Below, in pieces: positions 43,335-50,585 of a stretch of 50,866 nt of DNA. Origin of the DNA: Chthoniobacterales bacterium (GTDB taxonomy: Bacteria; Verrucomicrobiota; Verrucomicrobiia; Chthoniobacterales; UBA6821). The stretch is taken from the NCBI GenBank assembly GCA_019747735.1, contig JAIEQL010000034.1, positions 1-50,866 of the forward strand. Reading direction: 5' to 3'. The notes below the pieces were generated by a model. That model was not told the origin of the DNA and ran no database searches. It saw nothing but the letters and a program-made list of their open reading frames with translations. Position numbers and translations under genes: made by a program. Positions within the stretch are counted from its first letter, which is position 1, and the number at the start of each line of letters is the position of its first letter.

Positions 43335-43985
43335 ATGAAAAAAATAATACTCTCCTCCCTTGTTGTTCTCCTACTATCACTTACTTCTTTGCTGGCTTTA
43401 GAGTCAGTGACAGAGACGTATACTAAAGGATATGTGCAGGGACCTTTTGGTTGGAATTACTTTTATCTTTTTTCTTCTCAAGTTCAAATTACCTGGTCTG
43501 CAGAGCCACTTGCTGAGTCTGCTTCAGATGGTTCAGCTCAATATCTAGTCGCTATCACCATAAAAAATAATAATACTGAGTATGATGGTTTTTATGATTG
43601 GAATCTTGGATTCTTACGAGCAGATGAATTTGTCAGCAGTAATGACTCGCTCCTCCAAGCTACTAGCTCAAAAACCCTCAATAATTTTGGAGGTGCTTCT
43701 TTAGTAACTCCAGCAGGTACTTCTAAATTGATGCTCTCTAAAGAAAGTAGCCAAGATCATCGCTATGGAGTGCTAAAGTTAGATAATGAAACAATAACTT
43801 ATACGGCAAAACTAGCGAGTGGAAGCATGGCTATTGTTCCGCCCGATTATGTACTTGTAACAGGTGGTTTTTCTAAGGTTAGTTTTACACTTGATGGTCA
43901 TCCTTCTACAGAGAGTCGAAATCTCACGATAGCTCTCCAACGTGATTCTGTTAACCAAGCACCTATCACGCCAGCTGCTCAGTAA
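43335..43985 (+). CDS. Secreted protein of unknown family, tandem copy 2
   Basis: The 216 aa begin with a signal peptide (MKKIILSSLVVLLLSLTSLLALE). After it come SVTETYTKGY, VQITWSAEPLAES, YDWNLGFLRADEFVS, TPAGTSKLMLSKES, ETITYTAKLASGSMAIVPPDYVLV and a charged C-terminus (ALQRDSVNQ). Most of these blocks recur in copy 3, so the pair is a recent duplication relative to copy 1. It may be a small beta-sandwich, since Asp, Asn and aromatic residues alternate with hydrophobic strands; that is inference. It starts 137 bp after copy 1. Confidence 0.7.
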   Translation: MKKIILSSLVVLLLSLTSLLALESVTETYTKGYVQGPFGWNYFYLFSSQVQITWSAEPLAESASDGSAQYLVAITIKNNNTEYDGFYDWNLGFLRADEFVSSNDSLLQATSSKTLNNFGGASLVTPAGTSKLMLSKESSQDHRYGVLKLDNETITYTAKLASGSMAIVPPDYVLVTGGFSKVSFTLDGHPSTESRNLTIALQRDSVNQAPITPAAQ

Positions 43986-44036
43986 GATCTTTTTAAATAA
44001 TCAACGATAAACCTTGTTAAATCTTTTTAACTTATT

Positions 44037-44663
44037 ATGAAAAAAATAATTCTCTCTTTTTTTGTTCTCCTGCTTTCATTGTCTTCTTTGCTGGCTCTAG
44101 AGCCGGTTACGGAGACGTATACTCATGGATATAAAAGTCCAGATACAGACGCGAATGCAGGGAAAAATTACGATTGGAGTGCTCTGTATCCTTCTCCAGT
44201 GACAATAACTTGGAGTGCAGAACCACTTTCTGAGATGGGATCAGATGGCTTTCCACATTATAAAGTAACGGTTACAATGGAGAATACTCAATCTACAGTT
44301 TACTATAATTGGACTCTTGGTCTTGTAAAAGTAGATGATTTTGTAGCATGTGATACGCCTCCTGAATTGCAGAAGTTTGTTTTTGTGAACCTCCAAAATG
44401 ACTTTGGAGTTTCTCCAGCTGGTACTTCTAAGTTGGTCTTGAATAAAAACAGTACTTTTTATTATCTAAGTACATCTAGTGTGAGTGGTGGCAGTGAGAC
44501 AATAGAATATGAAGCAGAAATTACGAACGGAAGCACAGTGATCACACCTCCTGATCAAATCATTTTTGGAGCTAGTTATCTGGAAGAAAACTCAATCAAG
44601 GGACTAGTCTTTACCATCCAACGAGACCATCCTGATCAGCCTACTGTTGTTACTGCTCAGTGA
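44037..44663 (+). CDS. Secreted protein of unknown family, tandem copy 3
   Basis: The 208 aa have a signal peptide (MKKIILSFFVLLLSLSSLLALE) almost equal to copy 2. Shared blocks are PVTETYTHGY, VTITWSAEPLSEM, YNWTLGLVKVDDFV, VSPAGTSKLVLNKNS, ETIEYEAEITNGSTVITPPDQIIFG and FTIQRD. It follows copy 2 by 51 bp, and a fourth start like it follows 15 bp after its stop but is broken at once. No partner such as a secretion gene is next to the cluster. Confidence 0.7.
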   Translation: MKKIILSFFVLLLSLSSLLALEPVTETYTHGYKSPDTDANAGKNYDWSALYPSPVTITWSAEPLSEMGSDGFPHYKVTVTMENTQSTVYYNWTLGLVKVDDFVACDTPPELQKFVFVNLQNDFGVSPAGTSKLVLNKNSTFYYLSTSSVSGGSETIEYEAEITNGSTVITPPDQIIFGASYLEENSIKGLVFTIQRDHPDQPTVVTAQ

Positions 44664-44677
44664 GTTGATTGAAACTC

Positions 44678-44716
44678 ATGAAAAAAATAGTTCTCCTCTT
44701 TTTAGGGCTCAACTGA
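44678..44716 (+). pseudogene. Signal-peptide remnant of a fourth tandem copy
   Basis: ATG AAA AAA ATA GTT ... encodes MKKIVLLFLGLN and then stops. It lies where a fourth paralogue would begin and matches the MKKIILSFF leaders of copies 2 and 3. The rest of the gene is missing, and recF ends 9 bp beyond on the other strand. Deletion of a fourth copy is the simplest reading. Confidence 0.5.
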
Positions 44717-44724
44717 CACACGCT

Positions 44725-45792
44725 CTATTTCAATAAACTCACTCTTCCCTCGCTCAGTTGAAAAACCGTTGCCTCTTCCGGTAGCTCTATTTTTTCCAAC
44801 GCTGTGGTAGTGAAGAAAGCCTGAGATTCTTTGGGAAGGCTTGCCAAAAGGGCATTGCGGCGGGTGAGATCGAGTTCGCCAAAAATATCATCTAGCAAGA
44901 GAAGAGGTGGCTGCTGCTGGTTGCTTTCTTCCGCGTTTAAAAAATCAGCTAGACCAAGCTTGAGAGCGAGAGCAATGGTGCGGCGTTGGCCTTCTGAGGC
45001 AAAAGAGCTTGCTGCAATTCCATTAAGTAAAATTGTCAAATCATCACGATGAGGGCCAACTTGAGTGAAACGAAAGCGTTCTTCCTCATGACGTGAGGCT
45101 GCAAGAGCCTCCAACATGGGTCCGGTAGCTCCTGGTTGGTAAGTGACAAGAAGCTCTTCATGAGCAATTTTTTTACAAGCTGTAGCAATGAGTGGGGCGA
45201 GTTTTTTGATGAGCTCGAAGCGTAGCGCGATCAATTGATCGCCACTCTCAGCGAGGGGTAGGGTATAGGCCTCGATCTGCGCGCGCGGGCGCTGCTCACG
45301 CAGGAGCACATTGCGCGAGCGCAGTGCCTTTTCATAAGAGCGCAACACTTGCCTATATTCGGCGCCGACTTGCAGTCCAGCGCTGTCTAAGAAACGTCGC
45401 CGCCGTTCTCCTGAGTCGTTAACGATACCAACATCATCACTCCCAAACCAGACCACACGGCCTTGGGCGAGGTAGTCCTTTTTTTTTCGCTGCAACACAT
45501 CATCGAGAAAAAGGTGATAGCGAGGTGAGTTATCCGGAGAGACAAGCAGTTTCTGTTGATGCTTGCGATCATGAATTCCTTCTAGGCAAAAAGAGCCCTC
45601 TCCAAAACGAAGCATTTCAGAAAGGTGATGGGTTCGTGGCGACTTCATCCGAAGCAGCATGCAAGAGGCTTCTAGGAGAGAGGTCTTTCCTTGAGCATTG
45701 GGACCTAAAATAAAATTGAGTCCTGGATGTGGCTCCCACGTCAGTTGTTCAAAGCAGCGAAAGTTGTGGAGAGTTAGTTGGGTGAGGATCAT
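44725..45792 (-). CDS. recF: DNA replication and repair protein RecF
   Basis: This SMC-like ATPase loads RecA at single-strand gaps. The 355 aa show the N-terminal block LTQLTLHNFRCFEQL, Walker A GPNAQGKTSLLEA (about 30-42), the RVVWFGSDDVGIVNDSGERRRRFLD block typical of RecF, signature ASEGQRRTIALALKLG and Walker B LLLLDDIFGELD. The length is normal. dnaA and dnaN, the usual neighbours of recF, are not in the window. Confidence 0.95.
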   Translation of the reverse strand: MILTQLTLHNFRCFEQLTWEPHPGLNFILGPNAQGKTSLLEASCMLLRMKSPRTHHLSEMLRFGEGSFCLEGIHDRKHQQKLLVSPDNSPRYHLFLDDVLQRKKKDYLAQGRVVWFGSDDVGIVNDSGERRRRFLDSAGLQVGAEYRQVLRSYEKALRSRNVLLREQRPRAQIEAYTLPLAESGDQLIALRFELIKKLAPLIATACKKIAHEELLVTYQPGATGPMLEALAASRHEEERFRFTQVGPHRDDLTILLNGIAASSFASEGQRRTIALALKLGLADFLNAEESNQQQPPLLLLDDIFGELDLTRRNALLASLPKESQAFFTTTALEKIELPEEATVFQLSEGRVSLLK

Positions 45793-45838
45793 GAAGAATC
45801 AGGGGAGCAGGTTACAGGTCTACAGGCCGCAGTATCTA

Positions 45839-46047
45839 ATATACCTTTCTCAAATGAATTTTAGGGATTTTCACTGGTTTTTTTTAGCGCTATTCGGGAA
45901 TGACGTAGCGTTGTCAGAGTGTGCTGTTACGTCCGTAGCAGCACGCTCTGACACGTCATTCCCGCGAAGGCGGGAACCCAGACTGCTTTCTTCCCCCCTA
46001 AAAATTCCTGCGTAAAAAAATCCTAAAATTCATCCGACAAAGCTATA
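45839..46047. mobile_element. MITE-D, inverted-repeat element with internal hairpin
   Basis: The left end tatacctttctcaaatgaa and the right end ttcatccgacaaagctata are imperfect inverted repeats of about 30 bp, continuing with ttttagg/cctaaaa. The middle holds a long hairpin (45897-45963), then cccgcgaaggcggg. A solo end is at 42537. Confidence 0.6.
45897..45963. repeat. Long hairpin inside MITE-D with REP-like motif
   Basis: gggaatgacg...tgtcagagtgtgctg pairs with cagcacgctctgaca...cgtcattccc, a two-part stem around a 12-nt loop. A cattcccgcgaaggcgggaa motif overlaps the right side; this kind of palindrome is widespread in bacterial genomes. Confidence 0.65.
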
Positions 46048-46210
46048 TAGTGTATTAAATTGAAAAGAGCACATCATAAGCTTGCTCTTTTTCCTTAAGA
46101 CTGTGTTCTCATCCTTTAGGTTATCTTTGGATAGCCTAAACTCTTCGGCCTTGTCTTAAGAAAAAATTTCAGCGCTTCTAACGCGCTCTTTTCAATTTAA
46201 TCCACTATAT
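46045..46210. mobile_element. MITE-C (166 bp), relative of MITE-B
   Basis: 26-bp ends (atatagtgtattaaattgaa... and ...ttcaatttaatccactatat) are inverted with one mismatch. The interior shares 'agactg-gttctcat' and 'ctcttcggccttg' with MITE-B and has the same size. It abuts MITE-D. Confidence 0.75.
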
Positions 46211-46304
46211 CTAATGAAAAAAAATACCATATAGTCAAATTCCTGTAGCTGATTTTCTCATTGCTACTTAGGGGCGTAACGAGTAAGGTCACACCTTCAA
46301 AAAA

Positions 46305-46379
46305 GCGCGGTTAGCTCAGCGGTAGAGCACTACACTGACACTGTAGGGGTCGGCAGTTCGAACCTGCCATCGCGCACCA
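46305..46379 (+). tRNA. tRNA-Val (GAC anticodon)
   Basis: Acceptor GCGCGGT pairs with ATCGCGC (one G-T). The D arm is GCTC-AGCGGTA-GAGC. Anticodon stem CTACA/TGTAG encloses loop CTGACAC with anticodon GAC. The T arm is GGCAG-TTCGAAC-CTGCC. CCA is encoded. The total is 75 nt. Confidence 0.94.
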
Positions 46380-46430
46380 TCTTTGTGACAACTTAGTTCG
46401 TAATCGTTCACTTAAGTGGATAACCGTTTT

Positions 46431-46528
46431 CAAATGGCATTGAGCAATGGGGTCAGTACCGACCAATTTGCAAACGCAGTTGCAAATTGTGGGACTGACC
46501 CGCTTGCTCCGGAAGCTTGCTTTCTCTA
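46431..46528. repeat. MITE-E core, copy 3
   Basis: gagcaatggggtcagtaccg and gtgggactgacccgcttgctc mirror each other around aatttgcaaacgcagttgcaaatt. It matches the interior of 33946-34092 and 35744-36408 but lacks the outer atcatctcaaaaat ends. Confidence 0.65.
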
Positions 46529-46637
46529 AACATTACCCTCTTTCGGTACTCGTTCCACTGAGTTGAACGAGTACCTTAGTTCCCTGGCCAGGTGCCATTC
46601 AAAAATTCAGTCCAGGCAAGTGCGGTGTATCCTGGAA

Positions 46638-46705
46638 ATAGGGTTCGAATAGGGACAAAATGATTTTCTCTTATTGTGTTATGCTAAGATAATTTTGTCC
46701 CTATT
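46638..46705. repeat. Palindrome gaatagggacaaaat
   Basis: gaatagggacaaaat is inverted as attttgtccctattc after about 30 bp of AT-rich loop. A related half (ttcgaatatggacaaaa) is at about 14038. It may serve as a terminator for the gene that ends at 46712. Confidence 0.6.
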
Positions 46706-46711
46706 CGACCT

Positions 46712-47752
46712 CTATTTTGCTTGAAAATTTGAAGTGACATACCACTCCGCTGCTTGGCGTAGCGAGTCTTCAAGAGTAATCTGCGGCTTCCAAGGAAAGT
46801 CCCGTTCAAAGTCGCTTCCATCAACAATCCAACGCTGAGGTATGATTTCTTTTACACGATCACGACCTAGACTTTGGAGGGGTTGGTGCAGAGGTGGAAT
46901 CTGATCTGCAACCAAAGAGATCAAGCGAATGATCGCATGAGGAAGTGGCAGTGTGATACCACGAGTTTGGAAGAGAGAGACAGCTGTTTGAATCAAGGCA
47001 AGATCAGTAAGGGAATGATTGCTGGTGATAAAATAATCGTGATGAGGGAGAAGACTCCAATTGCTTTTTGCAACGATTAAAAGCGCACGGCACAAATCAC
47101 CAATATCAATCCAGCTGTATTCTTTTGGCCGCAATCCAGGTTTGATGCGCAGTCGGCCGCGCGCCATTTGAAAAAGAGGAAAGATCGCTTGGTCACGAGG
47201 GCCAATGATCATCGGAGGTCGCAAAATCAGTAGCTCTGGTCGGTTCAGGTCAAAGAGTTCTTTTTCCATTGCGAGCTTCGACTCTCCATACCAAGAGCGA
47301 GGTTGACTGGTGTGATGCCGTGTGCGGGCAGGAGCGCCAGCTGGCGTAGGGCCGGCTGCTGATTGAGAAGAAAGAACTAAGAGGCGACATTCCTTTGGTA
47401 GGGCTTTTGCAAGGGCAATACTTCCTTCCACATTAGTTTTAAAATAGAGAGTACGCTTTCTGGAAAAAGTAAGCCCTGCACAATGAATCGCGACATCAGC
47501 GGGAGGGGCCTCTTCTAACAACCAGCGTTCATCCTTGGCGGAGCAGAGATGAAGATGCTCTGGAAGGTTCTCAATGCCTTCTCTTCGCAGCTGTTCACAC
47601 AATTTTTCCTTGCTGCGCACTGGCAAAATAATATCAGACCAGGTCGGATCATGTAAGACATGCAACAAAAGATTGCGTCCGACAAAACCTGTGGAGCCAG
47701 TGATGAGGAGGCGGGGTAGCCGCTTTGTAGCTAAGTTAAAGTTAGTTTTCAC
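46712..47752 (-). CDS. NAD-dependent epimerase/dehydratase (extended SDR)
   Basis: The 346-aa Rossmann-fold protein has the cofactor motif LLITGSTGFVGRNLL (about 15-29), VAIHCAGLTF, the catalytic Tyr/Lys pair in WYGESKLAME (YxxxK) and a Ser in LSSQSAAGP. PELLILRPPMIIGPRDQ and YSWIDIGDLCRALL are typical of extended SDRs acting on nucleotide-sugars or sterol-like substrates. It could be a 3-beta-HSD-like or sugar epimerase. There is no neighbour in a common pathway. The fold is certain; the substrate is open. Confidence 0.82.
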   Translation of the reverse strand: MKTNFNLATKRLPRLLITGSTGFVGRNLLLHVLHDPTWSDIILPVRSKEKLCEQLRREGIENLPEHLHLCSAKDERWLLEEAPPADVAIHCAGLTFSRKRTLYFKTNVEGSIALAKALPKECRLLVLSSQSAAGPTPAGAPARTRHHTSQPRSWYGESKLAMEKELFDLNRPELLILRPPMIIGPRDQAIFPLFQMARGRLRIKPGLRPKEYSWIDIGDLCRALLIVAKSNWSLLPHHDYFITSNHSLTDLALIQTAVSLFQTRGITLPLPHAIIRLISLVADQIPPLHQPLQSLGRDRVKEIIPQRWIVDGSDFERDFPWKPQITLEDSLRQAAEWYVTSNFQAK

Positions 47753-47869
47753 TGAATTAGAATTTTACAAAGTAATCGCTCCAACTCGAAGGATGAAGGC
47801 CGCTCCATTGAGAAGATTCTAGAGCTCCATAAATAAGATGTTTCGACCTCAAAAACTTTTTTTAGATCA

Positions 47870-47911
47870 AATCCTTAGGCCATATCTCCCATTTCCATTC
47901 ACCTTTTTAGG
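47870..47911. repeat. Short dispersed motif, copy 2
   Basis: aatccttaggccatatctccc...cacctttttagg resembles 18172-18215. It is intergenic, just beyond the tlyA stop. Confidence 0.5.
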
Positions 47912-47928
47912 ATCATATTTTTGGTGCC

Positions 47929-48705
47929 TCATGTAGTCTTCAGTTTGTCTAGCAACGAGGGCGTTGGTAGACGCAAAAGTGCTAAAAACTCAATATTACC
48001 TGTCATTCCTGGAAGAGGTGAGGGAATGACATTTTCAAAGTAATAGCCGGCATTGCTGACCCAATGGCGAATAGAGTCGATTGCTTTTTGATGTAAAAGA
48101 GGATCACGAACAATACCACCACGTCCTACTTCTTTTTTAGAAAGTTCAAATTGTGGCTTGATGAGTGCCACAATAGATCCTTCTGGTTTGACCAAAGAAA
48201 AAGCAGCAGGAAGGATTTGGGTTAAAGAAATAAAACTCAAATCACCGACGATCAAATCAAAGCGTTTTTCAAAATCGGAGGGTTGCAAATAACGGGCATT
48301 CACTCCTTCTCGAATGGTCACACGAGGGTCTTGGCGCAGTGACCAGGCGAGTTGACCTTTTCCCACATCAATGCCTGTGACATGAGCAGCTCCATGCTGC
48401 AAAAGACAATCAGTGAAACCACCTGTAGAAGAGCCTAAATCCAGGCATTCCAAGCCAGTAGGGTTAATAGCAAAACCTTTGAGAGCCCCTTCTAACTTAT
48501 GTCCGCCGCGACTCACATAGCGATCTCGCTCTCTCACTGTCAGCGTGCTGGTGATGGGGACTTGAGATCCGGGCTTGCTCTGCACTTGTCCCTCTACCAA
48601 GACTTGACCTGCTAAGATGGCTCGTTGTGCTTTTTCTCGAGAAGGAAAGAAGCCCTTTTCATGTAATAGTTGATCAAGTCGAAGGCGAGGAAGGGAGGCG
48701 CTCAT
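47929..48705 (-). CDS. tlyA: TlyA-family rRNA 2'-O-methyltransferase
   Basis: The 258 aa carry an N-terminal S4 RNA-binding domain (about 6-65, LRLDQLLHEKGFFPSREKAQRAI) and a FtsJ-like SAM domain. The SAM motif is CLDLGSSTGGFTDCLLQHGA. GKGQLAW, LIVGDLSFISL and ALIKPQFELSK follow, with the catalytic Lys in the last. TlyA members methylate 16S and/or 23S rRNA and have also been called hemolysin, which is not a likely role here. The start overlaps the bioD stop by 4 nt, so the two are translationally coupled. Confidence 0.92.
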   Translation of the reverse strand: MSASLPRLRLDQLLHEKGFFPSREKAQRAILAGQVLVEGQVQSKPGSQVPITSTLTVRERDRYVSRGGHKLEGALKGFAINPTGLECLDLGSSTGGFTDCLLQHGAAHVTGIDVGKGQLAWSLRQDPRVTIREGVNARYLQPSDFEKRFDLIVGDLSFISLTQILPAAFSLVKPEGSIVALIKPQFELSKKEVGRGGIVRDPLLHQKAIDSIRHWVSNAGYYFENVIPSPLPGMTGNIEFLALLRLPTPSLLDKLKTT

Positions 48706-49352
48706 GAAAATGGAAAGAGCAACTCTTGTTGATGAGGATGAATTTCTAAAAAGAAAGAGTGATGTTGCTTTTTAGAAAGCTCTTGAAAAAAACGACGATT
48801 ACCCGGAATGGCTGGGTCTTCTTGGTCTTCTGGATGGTGGTTGAGAATCATTCCAGCACAATGGAAGCCACGGTGGGCGATCGATTCTAGCGTCAAGAGG
48901 GTATGATTCATTGCTCCGAGGCGATTGCGTACAACGAGGATAATTGGAGATCCAATAGCACGAACCAAGTCAGGTAACATTTTTCCTGGAGAGAGGGGGA
49001 CCAACCAACCACCAACTCCCTCAAATAATAGCGAAGAATATTTTTTTTGCAGCTTTTGGATCGTTGGCAGGACTTGCTCTATGGAAAAAATTTCCCCTTC
49101 AAGAGGCGCTGCATCAAGCGGTCCCAGTGAAGCTTGATAAAAAACAGGAGTGATTTCATCAAGTGTCAACTCATCATCTCCTGCAGCTTGTAATGCTATC
49201 GAATCGCCCCTGCCCCCAGAGGCGAGTGGTTTGATCGCCACTGTCTTCCAACCAGCCTTGCGCATAGCTTTGGTGAGTAAGGCTGTGACATAGGTTTTTC
49301 CTGCATCAGTGTCAGTAGCAGTAATAAAAAAATTGGGATTATCGCTTCGCAT
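48702..49352 (-). CDS. bioD: Dethiobiotin synthetase
   Basis: This ATP-dependent carboxylase forms the ureido ring of biotin. The 216 aa show the P-loop FFITATDTDAGKTYV (about 8-22), the substrate Lys in VAIKPLASGG, LLFEGVGGWLVPL and ILVVRNRLGAMNHTLLT. The length matches BioD. The other biotin genes are not in the window. The start codon region overlaps a solo MITE-B end (ATATAATTTGACTATA, 49351-49366), so the promoter sequence may be partly repeat-derived. Confidence 0.93.
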   Translation of the reverse strand: MRSDNPNFFITATDTDAGKTYVTALLTKAMRKAGWKTVAIKPLASGGRGDSIALQAAGDDELTLDEITPVFYQASLGPLDAAPLEGEIFSIEQVLPTIQKLQKKYSSLLFEGVGGWLVPLSPGKMLPDLVRAIGSPIILVVRNRLGAMNHTLLTLESIAHRGFHCAGMILNHHPEDQEDPAIPGNRRFFQELSKKQHHSFFLEIHPHQQELLFPFS

Positions 49353-49502
49353 ATAATTTGACTATAAAAGTTGAAGAAGTCATACCCCTTATGAAGTGAA
49401 AATTTTGTCTTACTGAAAGCAAGTATCATTATCTACTCTAAAACCTTATTCCCGGGAAGATAGTCATACGAAGTAGCTTTGTTGATTTGCTCAACAACGC
49501 TT

Positions 49503-50078
49503 TTATGAAAGCTCAATTTCAAAAGGCACATCAGCAGAACGATATTGTTGAAAAAAAGAGGATGACCCATAGTTGCGAATATAATTCACGACCTCTTCGC
49601 GTAGAGAGCGATGTAGCTTGCTTTTAGAACGATGAGAGAGAGATTTTAAACAAGGTTCTAAATCGTCAATTTTTAAAGCGAGGCTATTGGATTGGGCGAT
49701 TTTTTGAAGGCGCTGTTGTAGTAGTTGAAAGAAAACAAGCTCGTAGCCATTGCCTGCTTCATGTGCCAACTCAAGCAGAGAAAGAGTGCTGGGGGGATCA
49801 GGTAGTGAAAAAGAAGCCGCAATTTTATCATAATGAAGCGATGTAAGAAGGTTCAGAATGATTTCTTCAAGATAAGAAAAGGAGACTTTGTTTTTTTCTA
49901 AGTCTTGCTGAAGATAGATTACAATAGCATCAGCAAGTGCAAAAGAGACGGGCCAACGCTCGTGCCCATGAAGCTGAGCAGCCTGTTGCAGAGCCATAAT
50001 GATCCAGCTCTTGTCAAGAAAGACGGAGCGTCCATCAGGCATGCTAACAAGAGGGAGTCGATGCTTTAGTGCAATCAT
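49503..50078 (-). CDS. Protein of unknown function next to nrdR, ATP-cone-like
   Basis: About 191 aa from the ATG at 50078, with an alternative ATG at 50042. The sequence LPLVSMPDGRSVFLDKSWIIMALQQAA, then ALADAIVIYLQ, VSFSYLEEIILNLL and DKIAASF follows the plan of an ATP-cone domain: strand, GR turn, helices, and the final '..YdkvA..y'. The neighbouring NrdR has a true ATP-cone. The rest (Leu-rich helices, LLELAHEAGNGYELVFFQLLQQRLQKIA) is unlike known domains. It overlaps the end of nrdR by 35 bp, so it is probably translated with it. ATP-cone identity is a by-eye inference. Confidence 0.55.
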   Translation of the reverse strand: MIALKHRLPLVSMPDGRSVFLDKSWIIMALQQAAQLHGHERWPVSFALADAIVIYLQQDLEKNKVSFSYLEEIILNLLTSLHYDKIAASFSLPDPPSTLSLLELAHEAGNGYELVFFQLLQQRLQKIAQSNSLALKIDDLEPCLKSLSHRSKSKLHRSLREEVVNYIRNYGSSSFFQQYRSADVPFEIELS

Positions 50079-50538
50079 TGAGATTGTCGAGTTTTTCGAG
50101 TGATTGAATTTCTTGAAGGAACTCTCCGACTTCTTGAAAAGCCCGATAAACAGAAGCATAGCGGACATAGGCAATGGGATCAAGCAGACGAAGACGCTTC
50201 ATCATTTGATCTCCAAGCAATTTTGTTGAGATTTCTTGCTGATATAATGAGTAAATATAATGCAGGACCTGAGTGATAGTTTGTTCTATCTGCTGGAGAG
50301 CAATAGGGCGCTTTTCACAAGCTTTAATCAAACTAGAAAGCAGCTTTTGCCGGTCAAAAGGCTCTCGACGCCCATCGCGCTTCACAATCAAAAACTCGAC
50401 TTGCTCTATTTCTTCATAAGTTGTAAAGCGATAGCAACAGGAGAGACACTCTCTGCGGCGTCGAATACGCTCTCCTTCTTGGCACAGGCGTGAATCAATA
50501 ACTTTGTCATCAAGAGAGTGGCACTTGGGGCACAACAT
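50044..50538 (-). CDS. nrdR: Transcriptional repressor NrdR
   Basis: The 164 aa begin with a zinc ribbon (MLCPKCHSLDDKVIDSR..., ligands C3, C6, C31 and C34 with RRRRECLSC). An ATP-cone domain follows (about 46-136, LIVKRDGRREPFDRQKLLSSLIKACEKRPI ... YVRYASVYRAFQEV). NrdR represses ribonucleotide reductase genes when dATP is high. No nrd gene is in the window. The C-terminus has a short extra helix. It is upstream of and overlapping the ATP-cone-like gene. Confidence 0.93.
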   Translation of the reverse strand: MLCPKCHSLDDKVIDSRLCQEGERIRRRRECLSCCYRFTTYEEIEQVEFLIVKRDGRREPFDRQKLLSSLIKACEKRPIALQQIEQTITQVLHYIYSLYQQEISTKLLGDQMMKRLRLLDPIAYVRYASVYRAFQEVGEFLQEIQSLEKLDNLNDCTKASTPSC

Positions 50539-50585
50539 GAGGCCTACTAAAGGGTGAAGAGTGATAAGCTTAAGCGCTTTTCTTT

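Larger units (their letters stand above)
46380..46711. other. Gene-free region with two palindromes
   Basis: There is no gene between tRNA-Val and the SDR gene. The stretch holds a copy of the MITE-E core (46431-46528) and a second palindrome at 46638-46705, which lies directly before the minus-strand SDR stop and may terminate it. Confidence 0.6.

Noticed and set aside
44725..45792. recF as marker of the replication origin
   Set aside because: dnaA, dnaN and gyrB are absent around it and no DnaA-box cluster was seen, so its presence says nothing about the origin here.
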